A stretch of DNA of 64,000 nt from the NCBI RefSeq assembly GCF_001949145.1, contig NW_019091362.1:5959904-6023903 (forward strand). The letters are read 5' to 3'. The translations under genes were made by a program, and so were the position numbers. The number at the start of each line of letters is the position of its first letter. Position 1 is the stretch's first letter. The notes beneath the pieces were generated by a model. The model searched no databases, was not told the origin of the DNA, and saw nothing but the letters and a program-made list of their open reading frames with translations. The stretch is from Acanthaster planci (taxonomy: Eukaryota; Echinodermata; Asteroidea; Valvatida; Acanthasteridae). Below, one piece after another: positions 1 through 12,000 of this stretch.

Positions 1-258
1 AGATCTTCACTTTTTTGTGCAATTAACAAAAGGTCAAAGTTGAACTCATTCAGGCATTCAAACCCATCTTGATGACACTAACAAAATAACAAAGAGTGCA
101 CGTTTTTAATGACAGAAATAATGCTGACACCATTGCTGACAGTTCAATGGTTACAGCAATGCTAAGAAAGAGGATCAGGAACTGATATTTCAATCCACCA
201 TTTTGTTTTCCTCCGACCTTTCATATGTCCTGTACCATTGCAATTCTCAAAAACTTAC

Positions 259-282
259 CAGTGCTGGTATCAATTGTTACTC
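259..282 (-). CDS. possible 24-nt microexon of the KIAA2012 homologue
   Basis: A CATCCAG acceptor and a perfect GTAAGT donor enclose 24 bases that read phase 1 to 1 (GVTIDTSTG with the preceding G), which is what exon 10 requires. The frame closes at a TGA just upstream of the acceptor, so the exon cannot be longer with this frame. The upstream pyrimidine tract is weak and it lies 5.6 kb from exon 10. This is a candidate only. Confidence 0.2.
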
Positions 283-3200
283 CTGGATGTCACATATGAA
301 ATTGGCAATGAGTTACATGGAAAGCTTTGGTTTTTAGCAATGGGTCAAGCAAAAGGTGTGAATCCAAAGCAAAGTTACATGTAGCATCTGAATTGAACTG
401 CCAAAGGCAAAAAGGACTCAGTGCAGCAGAACCCTGGGTAACGGTTAATTTGGACTCATTGGTGGCTGACTGAAATGGACTTTCTGAGTTTCTTACACAC
501 TGATTCCAAAAATTTATGCCAGAGTCAGTGTCACGGGGCTTCTGCTCCTGTTTTGTCCACACTCACAGAGATCTTTTCATTTCATGCTCCTGAGTCAAAT
601 CCCTTTTTTTGACCAACAACAACTTTGATTATGAGTCTGAGAATTTAAGTTCAATCTAAATGCAACTCAAGTGTGTGTTTGAGTTACAAAATATGCCACT
701 CGAGAAAGCCTGAGTCAAGTTAGAGACAATAAGCAAAGTAACTCTTTGTGATACCATCATAAGAGCCTGCACTGTTTCCCAAGCAGCCCTCTTGTCCCAA
801 TTCAAATCTTTTAAGAAGTGTAATTATTTCAAGTTTGAGTACAGACATGGATGATAAGACACTTGCATCACTGCCTTGATAACGAGCAATTACCAATGGA
901 TTAACTGCTTACCAGTAATAAGTATTGCCGGGGTTACTTTGTTAGCAAATAAAAAGGAAAAGGAAAGCAGAAGGCAAAATATGATTTATTATTTACAAGT
1001 GGTTTTGCAATTGGTAATATTAGGTTTTTTTTGCATCTGCAGAGTTAGTAGTAAACATTACAAAACTGTACAATGCAAGTACGCTTTCTTCTATATTCAT
1101 GCATACCACAAAACCGTACCATTCAACAGGGCCCATTTTTCATGGTATAGTACAGCCGAGTGGACAACTTTTCCGCAGTAAGGATTATGGGCAAAAGACA
1201 GGGTCAATGGATGAAAAAAAGCAAAGTACATGTCATGCATTTCACAAAATGTTCATCTGGACATCTTGTGTCTTGATTTAAGCATGGATGAGATATCACT
1301 GACATGTGATGGTACTTTGAGGACTCTGATCCAAGATGAAATTTGGCTCGAAAACAGTGATGAGTTAAGAGAAATCTCCAATCCCGTCCATCCAACCATT
1401 AGCAACTCCAAGCCATAAAGGAAGATTAAGGAATCAGAATCTTTTAAACAAGTTTACATCTCTTCACACTGTAACAGCCACATGAAAATGGACCCGATCT
1501 CCCAAACAAATAAGTGATACACGTAAACATTCAGACACTGCAGCCTGGCATGGACAATACAGAATCACCAACACATAAACAGCAAGACTAACTTCAGTGC
1601 CAGTAAAACCTGCCCACAGAAAAAAAAAACGGGTGACCCTGTGTCACATATTTAACACATTCCTAGTGATAATAAATAGCACAACAGACTTTTTGTTTAG
1701 AGTGAAATGCAATTGTGAACTTAAGTTCTTGGCAGTAACATGAATAAAATGGAAGTATTCATTATCAATAACCTGCAATGAAGTGAATAGTGTCACTGAA
1801 TATTGTTAATGCGTACCTTTCATTTGCATGTGTTATTAGTTTCAACTTGGGTTATGCATAGGTGTTGGAAGCAAAGGTGAAGGACGAGTCATATCATTTT
1901 AAACAACAGATTAAAAAATGATAAAATCCCTTCAGGGAGTTCATTCCCTTGCACATGATGCTGGAGCACTTTCCATTCTCACATGCAAGTGTTGCCTTTC
2001 AGCAACAATGTAACAACGTGACATCCCATCTTTTGAGCAGTGCAGGTCTGGATTTCTTTCTGCTTTAATATGAGCCTTTTTTAAGGTCAGCATGGGATGG
2101 ACAGAGGTCTTTGCCGTCTGTCAGAGTAAACTCCAGATTTTCTCTCACCGAACTGATCACAAACACTTTGCTTCCATCCCCCATGCCACCACATGATGGC
2201 GTTACAAGAGCCAATGACTGGAAGTGTTGATGATAATGATGCTGATGAGGATGTAGATGATGATGTGCTACTGTACTCCTGGTAAATTTGAGCTCTCCCA
2301 TTTTCATGATGTCTGATCATCTGAATTTTGAAAACTTGTGTCAATCCACCCTCATCTTAGATGAGGTCTGTCCATTATTATATCATTAAATATAAGTAAC
2401 ATGATTTTTTTTTTTCCTATCTTAACCACTTGGTGCCGGGTGGTTTAAAAAAAGCAACGCACTTAATTGGGACTTTTTCAAGATTTTCAGTTTTTGAAAT
2501 TCTTCAAAAAATTCATCATTTCAATTAATGGACGTTTACACCCACATGAGTTGCTGTCTGGTGACCACTTTAGTCTGACAGACAAAATCTATCGACGCTG
2601 GAGTATTTCAGCCAGGCCTGCAGCCCTGTAAAAAGAGCCCACATTGTGCGGTGTTATGCAACTTTCTTTTGTTCACGAACCTGGCAAAGTGCACTGCTGA
2701 CCTCTTTTCAATAGGGGCCAGATTAGCTTGCAGCAGTACTGTGTGGCTCATCGCTGTGGTGGTGGAGCGCTTTTGTCCCCGGTGGTAATCCGCTCACACT
2801 AAATGCCCCAAACTGTGGTTTACTGTTTCAAAACAAGGCTGGATTTTCTCCACTATTGAGAGTGAAAAAATGTCGGTAATGCCCAGCAGCCTGGTCTTCT
2901 GTTCCGAGAACAGTCTTTTGTTACAAGGCCAAGTTCCCTTTGTCCGAGTTCGGAGACTCCAGCCACACGTATACACACACGGTGCCCGAAACCGGGCTTC
3001 CCGGCAGGAAGTGGTTAAAACTCTCAGGGAGATTTTCATGGTTAATGGGAGAACCCAACAAGAATGAGGCAATATGACAGTAGACAAACTTCTTCCAAAT
3101 GAACAAACTTAAGGCTTCTTCACCCAAATGAGCCAAAATACCACCTCGACTCTCAAATCTGAAAACAAATATCACTTTTTGAAATTTACGCATGAATGCA

Positions 3201-5878
3201 CATGAATCAGAAGGAGCGACGATTTGTCTGTGACTGCTAGCAACCCCGCAGCACCTCCATAAAATCACCACCCCCAAAAAACAACACCAAAAGCACCGAC
3301 AAACGTGGACGTCAAACAGGCTTAGTTTACCAATGCCATCCTGGCTTAGGGCATCTTCCGCCACCGATTCCTGCCCCACACTCCCGTAACTGAAATTGGC
3401 GAAAGATCTGGTCGCATCGAGATCACCTCCTGTTATGTCAATTTCTTTAAAATTTTTCAGACAAAAATATAAAAAAGATGGGGAAAATATATCAAAACAT
3501 GGAGATCTAAAGTTTTGGCCTTGCCAACATTTTGAGTCCATGTGCTAGTTAAACTCATCACCAGAGTCAAGAACCTTGATTTGTTGTTTAGATTAGGAAA
3601 AGATTATATAAATCTATTTTTTAAAAAACAAATAAAAACCAAAACTAAAAACAAAAAGTGCCAGAAGTTGCTAGTCCCAAAAAACTTATTCAACCTGTTA
3701 ACCAGACCAATATCAAACATTTCGCAAATTTTGTCCAGATTTATCAACTGTAGTGGCTTTTCTGCACGAGGTTGTCAAGAGATGTTCAAACTTGTATCCT
3801 CTGGCTAAATCTCATGGCTTGATTTCTGAGATCTCTTCCATAATCTGGATATTTCAAAGTGGTAACATCAAGTTTGATCAGCTAACCAGTGATTTTTGGG
3901 GGGATATCATTTTGTGTTTAAGCCCTTTATGGACATTTAAACACATACCAGTAGATGGAAGACAAGTTAACACCAAAAAATACATTGAACATTCCCTCAA
4001 GAAAAAGAATATCTTACATACTGCTGATACAGTCGCGATTGATCATTGGCTTTTAACTTACGCCTTAATCTTAAAGTGTGATTTAAGCCTTGGACTGATT
4101 CTGTTAAGTCTGCCAAACTATAAACGTTGACAATGAGATGTTTTCTTTAAGTTTGTCCTCTCATCATTCAATAAAAACATACAAAATTACATGTACATAC
4201 AATTGGGAATGTTGACGACTATACGCAACATTTTACATACATATGATACCTGGTACATGTATACAATTAGAAACTGTATCAAACCTGTGGAAGTTTAGCT
4301 AAAATGAACTTGTACGGAGAAAGATATTGGGTGTAAGAATCTGAAGATGCCGTGTACTGCATGCCTGCAGATTGAGTGCAATCCAGTGCAGGTGGCATGT
4401 GCACCACTGTGTCATGTGCACGTCATTCCCAGGATCGGTTGTGTGAAAACTACAAGAATGCTGTGTAATTGAAGTCATATGAAAACTATGAGGCATTCCA
4501 CATTACAAGTGTAGACTGCTTTGGGCATGTCAAACCTTACGTCAAGCTTCATGTAGAAATGCTGAACAAGCAGATAACTCTGCCAAGATGCATGTACCTT
4601 GTACAGTACCTGTGAGACAAGGTCATCTGACAGGGTTTTTCTGATTTTTTTACAGAATTCATTTTCACTCCCCAAACCATCATGAACTTCATGATTTTGT
4701 TTCAAAAGGAAAATCCTTTCCTTCAAGTGTCATGAAGTTTCTCTCTTCAGCTATACCAATCTCCAGATGATTTTCAGTGGCTTTCGTCCAACATGGTCAA
4801 AAAGTGCGAAGTGGGACAAGACAGTCCTTGCTTCATGTATCAATCGAAGTGAAACATATACACAGCAAGTGATTTCAGGTGAAAAAAAACAAGCACCAAA
4901 AAATCTGCGTGCTCATACTTCAAAACAATTCCAGCTTATAAAAAAAGCAATTACCAAACTTTTTGGACCGTTTCCAGATGAAGTATGTAAACACCTGTCG
5001 TTGTTTGAGACTTCTATCAACGTCTATAAACACTTGTCATTGTTTGAGACTTCTATCAACATCTGTAAACACCTGTCATTGTTTGAGACTTCTATCAACG
5101 TCTGTAAATGTGGTGCTGAGTGCAGTTTATCAAGCTGTGTCACAATGGTGGGGTGTGTGGAATGAAGCAGATCTACCTTGCTTCAGTGAAGCTGGTGTGT
5201 TCCTTGGCTTAGTGGGGCAGGAGACGGATTTAGCCATTGATTGTCTAGAACTAGCTAAATCAGGATTATCGCTCAGTGTCAACGATGGGCTTGCTAGTGA
5301 AAGAACTGGTCAGAAGACGCACTGATTCATTAAATAACTAGTTTAAGAAATCAACGATCAATGAAACATCAAATATGGGCACAGGATGAGAGTTTTTTTT
5401 ACGATTTTCAGAGGTGCCCTTCAAAGAACATAAAAAACATGCATGGATGAGGTGTTTGTTAATCTAGGTTGACTTCTTGTTTTTCATAGCTGAGGTTTTA
5501 CCTTCAGCACTTTGTAAATTCAACTGATGATAAAATCAGCAACCAGATACACTGTAATCATTTAACCTCAATTATTTTGGAATGCTACGGTAATCTTCCT
5601 TGTATAAAAACATGTTATCCAATGCTATTCTAGGCCTTTTGTAAAGCTCATTTTCTTATGCATAACTGCACCCTGTGCCATGGTGTTTTAATCATGAAAA
5701 TAATAAGCACAATTGAAAAAGGCATTACAAACTCAAGAAACACATCTGCTATTACATCCAAGCAAGCTAGGAGCAAGGCCGTCTGCTGCGGAAAACTTAA
5801 AAGGAGGGATTCTTGAATCTGTCACAAAAGTGACAATGTTTACAGGAAAACTTTGTCAATTGTGGTCTAGTCTCTCAC
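283..5878 (-). other. intron 10 and/or 3' region of the KIAA2012 homologue
   Basis: After exon 10 no further coding exon could be supported. The stretch holds a 39 bp x 3 minisatellite (4988-5104), a GAT/ATG-rich low-complexity patch near 2225-2270 and several chance ORFs. The missing C-terminal exons may be short and hidden here, or lie left of the window. Confidence 0.55.
4988..5104 (+). repeat. 39-bp minisatellite, three copies
   Basis: Units start at 4988, 5027 and 5066. Each begins TAAACACYTGTC and contains TTGTTTGAGACTTCTATCAA. The copies differ at a few positions only. Because 39 is a multiple of three, the plus-strand frame stays open through all copies, but this is not evidence of coding. 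Confidence 0.93.
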
Positions 5879-6088
5879 CTCTTGCCAAATGTACAGATTC
5901 CTCTGCTGACTTCTGTGACCTGGTTGGCTTGGACAGTGGTAAGCTGGGCAGGCTCGGTGGCTTGGACTCAGGAAGATCGTCCCCAAACTGCGCTGTCGGT
6001 ATGGGGACTGGCTGCGGAACTGGGGTAGGGTCATGACCTTCAACCTCTTCTGATGACATGTGACCTGAGTCCTGTGACAAGGTGTCAT
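5879..6088 (-). CDS. KIAA2012: KIAA2012 homologue, coding exon 10 (last exon located)
   Basis: A 210 nt exon, phase 1 to 1, with a textbook acceptor (TTTTTCCCCCACCAG) and GTGAGA donor. It encodes an acidic start (DDTLSQDSGHMSSEEVEGHD), a Pro-rich PTPVPQPVPIP segment, then KPPSLPSLPLSKPTRSQKSA and EESVHLARG. Because it ends in phase 1, at least one more coding exon must follow at lower coordinates. None with the coiled-coil character expected for the C-terminus was found between 1 and 5878. Confidence 0.76.
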
Positions 6089-9000
6089 CTGGTGGGGGAA
6101 AAAGGTTTTGCAGATAGTGATGTAGCAAAAACAAAGTCTCCAACGTGGCAATCATTCCACTGTCAACCAAAAAAGTCTTTCCGTCAAAAAAACAAATAAG
6201 GCAATCAAAGGCAAAATTTCACCGTGAGATCTGAGTGGAACTAAGACCTCCAGTTCAATTTCATACCACAATCTTGTTACAGGCACTATGAAACCTCCAC
6301 TAGAGCATAACAAGGGGCACATCAAGGTTAGCAGATGAAACATGTCACTGTTTGAAACAATGGAAAGCAAAATGATGCAATATTTATCATGTACAAAGTG
6401 AACACCACAAGTGGATTTGGAACACGAAATGCGACTCTCCTTTGTTTGGATTTATTGCCAAATAAAACAAAATGAAATGGACATCCTAAGCAAGGAAAGC
6501 AAATAATACTTATGGAACAAGTCAAAAATTATCCAAGCAGAGAGCACACGCCTGTGAAAATTATCTCTTGACAAGCAGCATTGATGGATATTCCTTAGGT
6601 GGAAATTAATATATTTGAGCCGCATATCTTCAGAGATCCCTCAAGATTTGTGAGCTAAAATGCCTGGGGCGCTTTTGAGGAATACTTGATTTCTTTACCA
6701 GAAATAAAAGTTATATTCATGTATGGCCGAGGCTTTGTCGTAACCTCCAGCATTTGTGTAAGGAACATGTGACATCTCTTTGTTCCCCCTAATTCTGTGT
6801 TTCCTTCAGAACCCCTCACACTTTCCTCATAAGCTCAGTTTATAAAGGCCGGTTCATACTTGGTGCAAAAACACACACAGAAGTCAATTTGTGAGTCATT
6901 TGATCAAATATTTGCAACACAAATTCACAAAAGATGAATATATTTTAACTCGAGCTAAATTTTGCTAGAACTCTTTTATGACGTCAAATTTGATTCGCTT
7001 TCACATACAGCTGTAGTATGAGGAACAGGCCTTTATTCAGGCAAATCTTACAGCAAAATTAATTCCTTCAGAAAATGGTGAACAAGACCTTGAAACCACA
7101 ACTGCCTGTATAATGACATTATCTTCACTTCTGATTTTGCTTGAGGTGTAATCCAAATGACCGACCCTGTACTTATTGATACCACTAAATATTTGTGAAA
7201 GTTTGCGAAGCGGCAACTATTTGTGACGACACAACAAACATTCAACAAACTGAATGTCTCAACTATTGAAACAGTGCAGCAAAATGACCTGTTTGGATCG
7301 ATCCCAAATAATTCCACACAAGCAAACTGGAGTGGCTACGACAAAAAAAAAGGATGATTGGATGTAAAAACTGTGCAGTTAAATGTAACATGATGTTGAA
7401 TGGTAATGCCACAAGTGCATGCAATGGTAATACTGGTACCTTCTTGTTCATCAAGCTCATCCAAACTTTCCAACTCCCCCATATGGGTAGAGTGGGCCAT
7501 GCTGGAAGCTTCCATTTTGAAAGTAAGAACATAAAAAAAGGAAAGTTTGCAAGGGGGTTAATTAGCAATCTAAGGTGGAAAAGAAGAATTATTTGCAAAC
7601 GGAAAAAATGTATGCAAGAAATAAAGCAAGAGCTAGACTGGCTGGATGTCTACATGAAGGATGCTGTTCTTACAGCCATTGTTAGTCAACAGCATATTAA
7701 TTAAGGCCAAAGATGAGCCTGAGCTACCTATACAAGGCATATAGGTCAGAATCTAAGGTGTTGCAGACTGTCGGAAAATTCTTCAAAAAACCAAAAAAGG
7801 TCAAATTAAAAGCAGATAAAGTTAGTATAAAGGACACTAGTAATGCCTAAGGCAGGGGAAAGTTGTACATGAAATGCAGCATGCGTTGTCAAACGGTCTC
7901 ATGTAAGGCTCCTTTAAAAACCAGTCGGAGAATACCATTTGACAACATAGTACGGGTGTATCTCTGATAATGAAGGCCTCTGCATACTCAGCACTCTTCG
8001 GCTCTTTACAGGGTTGATGAGTTACATCACATAACTTGTTGACATGAACTATATAGGTACAATAGTTTTACAAGTTCTAGCACACAATGGCAAAGGCTAG
8101 GAACTGGAGGACAAGTTCTGATTTGAATGACAGAAAGGAATACTCTCAAATATTATCTTGCACTGTATGGTTTTCAGAGCGAATGCCTCTACTATATGCT
8201 GGGTAACTAAACTGTGCTCCTCATGACACTAGCGCATACCATGCCCACATGTCCATCGGAGAGCAGACTTATCTGGCAGCCAGAATTTGATGTCTGTCTT
8301 GAAGCGTATAACACACTGATCATGCGTCCACAACCAATGCTGCCTTGATTCATGAACCCGTTCATATACAGCAGCGATCTGAATCTTAACTCTGGACAAG
8401 GACACTTCAACCTCAAGGACAGCCAGATATTGAAGCATGTGGTAGGGTTAGGGTTACCGGTATTTCATGCTGGTATCCATGAGTGTGAGAATGATCTACT
8501 TGTGCATATCAGTGTGAAACAAAAACTCACATCAAAAACAGGCTGCCACGCAAAGGACTTTTTGCTGTGTACAAGTAACTGAGGCTAAGGAGCAATACAT
8601 GCTTACATGGGAAGTGGCTATAGCTGCTAGTCAGTATTTCCACAAAGGCATGTATTACATTGAGCCGTAGCCTTAATATTCTGACACAGCCTCAGTGATG
8701 TTGCTGACACATGTATGCCTTAATTTTGGAGAAAAGTAGACAAAATGAGAGTGCCTCCTTGGTAACGGCTTGTAATTGTGGCTGGTAGATAAGTCAACGC
8801 CCTAAACAAGAAAAGCTGCTGAGCCTTCATGCAGTAGGTAAAAATCTGGATTTTTAGCTGAGGGTTAGATGCAAATGGCAAGCCCCGCTATACCTTGCAA
8901 GTTATCAGTCGCATCCGCCACCGAGGACCCGGCGTCAGCCACGCTACCCATGCCAACACCGCCCCCTATGGACAGGATCTCGCCATCCGGTCCCAGCACC

Positions 9001-12000
9001 ACGCTGCCCATGTTACTGTTCCTGCCACCCTTGTAGGAGCGCATACTTTCCCTAAGGCTGCCAGGCAGCTGGCTGCCTTTGATGCTGCGACCAGCCTCGC
9101 TGGACGAACCCCCGTAGCTCTTCTCACTGCTGGACTGGTGTTTGCTGGCACCAGAGATGATCGGTCCTGTCAGGTCCTCTGAAAATCAAGCAACAGTATC
9201 AAGAGTTGATAATGAAACAGAATTTTGTTGAAAAACTGGAAGTTTGTAGGTATGGTGCTGAAGTGTGCTTGTTTCTTTCGGCTTAAAATCTTAACAAAAT
9301 GAACAACATGCTGCTCTCACTAAAATTTTCACCTGAAGTGGGGGCTTTGTGATGTCAACAGGTAGTTGTAAACTAACCTCAAATGATCCTCCAGGTATTT
9401 AAGACCTCAGAACTTAGGGCAGTTGAAAATTCAAAGGGATTAATTACCTTTTTCAAATTAACGACACACGTCCTCCAGCAGCAAAGCTTGTCTGTATTTC
9501 ATGGGAATGTATCTGCAGCCAAGCTGTGTCCCCTCAAAGGATACATTTCATGTCTTAGCAAACAGAAAGAGTCCCCATGCACAGCAAGAGGTTTAAGATT
9601 CCCCTGTACCCAACACCCCCTAGCTTTCTAGCCAGCAACCTTCCTGACTCTCCCAAATCTCTCTCCTATGCCTGAAACCTTTGACACATAACAGTGCCTA
9701 CTTGTGTCAAGCCCCATGATTAGTATCAGTGGTCTGGCTTTCGTGTCCTCAGTCTTTCAAGCATCTTCCTAAACCTCCCAGTTGATATTAAGTAATCTAG
9801 GAGAAGGTTAGGGTTAAGGCAAACAGACCAATCTATTTGAAAGGACTACTGACTTACCCATGCTCACGCTGACAGAGCTCAAGATGGAGGCAGGCTTGGA
9901 AGGTGTCCTCCCCTGACCCAGGGACCTGGTGGACCTGGCTGATTTGGTCTTTGTCTCTGAGCGATGCAGCTCTTCTTCCCTGTCATCTTCTTCATCCCCT
10001 TCCTCCTCGGATGCTGCCTGCTGCTGTTTGAGAAGCTCCTCTTCGTCAATGTCAGCCTTCCAGATGTTGGTCTCATCAGCTAAAAGTACAACAGAAATAA
10101 CACGATACCAGCAGTTGGAACAAAAAAAACTGATCTCATCAGCACTTTCTTCATAACATCTCTTCTCCCTAAAGCAATTAGCAATCAAGCAGTGTCTACG
10201 GGGAGAAGTAGATCTCACATGACCTGAGGGGCTACTTCATGCTGTAGAATTACCATTCATTTTGCGACACGCTCTTAAGGACAAGTGTACAGTTTGTACA
10301 ACAGAAGACAATGTGATCAATTACATGAGAAGTATGGAAGATTTTTGTATACCACAGAGTGACGGACTAATAAGGTCACGGTTCACAGAATAGACCAGAT
10401 GCATAGGGAAACCATGTTTGATCTTGTTCCCTGAATCTATCACATTTAATGTAATCTGTTATAGGGTGGTGCAAACTATTTCATATGTGCCTTAAAACAT
10501 TTAGATACAGCTTACCACAAATTTCAAATTATTGTGAATTTAACTTGACATGAGTTAGCGATGAACTTTTGTTTCGCTGCTTTTTTTTTAATTCTCAGGT
10601 TTCAATTCAAGATGGCCAATAAACTACAGGTCAGAATTTTAGCCAACACGCAAACACGCTTAACGTGTCAGCGTGCATCGAGTCAAACAGACACGAAAGG
10701 AGTTAACCGCAAACACGAAACACGCTGACTGCTGCATAACAGAGAACGCCGACACTGCAATCCAATCTGCGAGTATAAACATGCACACGCTACAGGCAAA
10801 CCCCTGATTAGCCAGGCCTTTGTTGACCGGGACATTTTTCTAGTTTCCCACGACGAAAAGTATTCAGTTTGACTGCAGCTCAAGTAAAATCTTCAAATTC
10901 CACGGGAATGTTGTCAGTAGTTTACCTTGCATCTAGCAGGCATCACAAAATCCTTTTCAAAGATAAAGCATTTTGTTTGTCCATACAGGATCGATGAAAG
11001 TGCCATGCAGGCAACACTTTTGGTTTATGTCTGAATTGCTCCCAAAACTTCTGACTCAGGCACAGAAAATATTTGAATGTGAAATCAATTTTTCAACCAA
11101 GACAATTATAACTAGCAGCTTTTATGCAAAACATTTCTTAAATTAGAGAAAACTATTTTGTAAGAAATCCACAAAATATAAACGAGGGTTTGACCTCGCC
11201 GGTCTGCTAGCCAAATTTTAGTCAACACAGCCCCCACAAGCGCGGATTTTAGCATACACACAGAGTTGCGGTACTTGAGCTCAGTGTGTTCAAATCACGT
11301 GAATATAAATTCAATGTGAGGTGGGGATTTTTCCCATCAGTTTTCGACCTTTGAGCTGGAAAACCTACCTAAAAAAATTGCTCTGATTGTGACAATATTA
11401 GGACCAAACTGAATGGCAAAGATCATACCGAAATGAAAGGAAGTCAGGTCTGCACTAGCGCTAGCAACATGCATGCACTGGCTGCATGCAACGGACAAAG
11501 TAGCACCCATGTGAACTTCATAAATATGCATGTCGTGTGACGTGAAAGGGCTGTAGTTTTGCATTTGTTGGTNAGCCAATACACTACAGGTCAGAATTTT
11601 AGCCAACACGCTTAACGTGTCAGCGTGCATCGAGTCGAACAGACACGAAAGGAGTTAACTGCAAACATGAAACACGCTGACCGCTGCATAACAGAGAACG
11701 CCGACACTGCAATCCAATCTGCCGACTATAAATACGCACAAGCTACACGCAAACCCCTGATCAGCCAGGCCTTTGTTGACCGGGACAGTCATTTTTCTAG
11801 TTCCCCACGACGAAAAGTATTCACTTTGACTGCACCTCAAGTTATCTTCAAATTCCACGGGAATGTTGTCAGTAGTTTACCTTGCATCTAGCAGGCATCA
11901 CAAAATCCTTTTAAAAGATAAAGCAATTTGTTTGTCCATACAGGATCGATGAAAGTGCCATGCAGGCAACACTTTTGGTTTATGTCTGAATTGCTCCCAA

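Noticed and set aside
2921-3541. 206-codon minus-strand ORF
   Set aside because: The longest open frame in the window, but it has no recognisable domain, no phase-compatible splice sites to join exon 10, and Phe/Cys-rich composition typical of chance frames.
4475-4726. minus-strand ORF with charged helix-like stretch, tested as an exon 11
   Set aside because: The acceptor is poor, the only donor is a weak GTACTG, and the phase cannot be matched convincingly to exon 10.
7354-7704. Lys-rich 116-codon plus-strand ORF
   Set aside because: Inside intron 9 of the opposite-strand gene, with no splice signals, no similarity and A+T-driven composition.
8446-8458. TAGGGTTAGGGTTA, telomere-like
   Set aside because: Only two units, with no extension or subtelomeric context. 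A similar chance word occurs near 9806.
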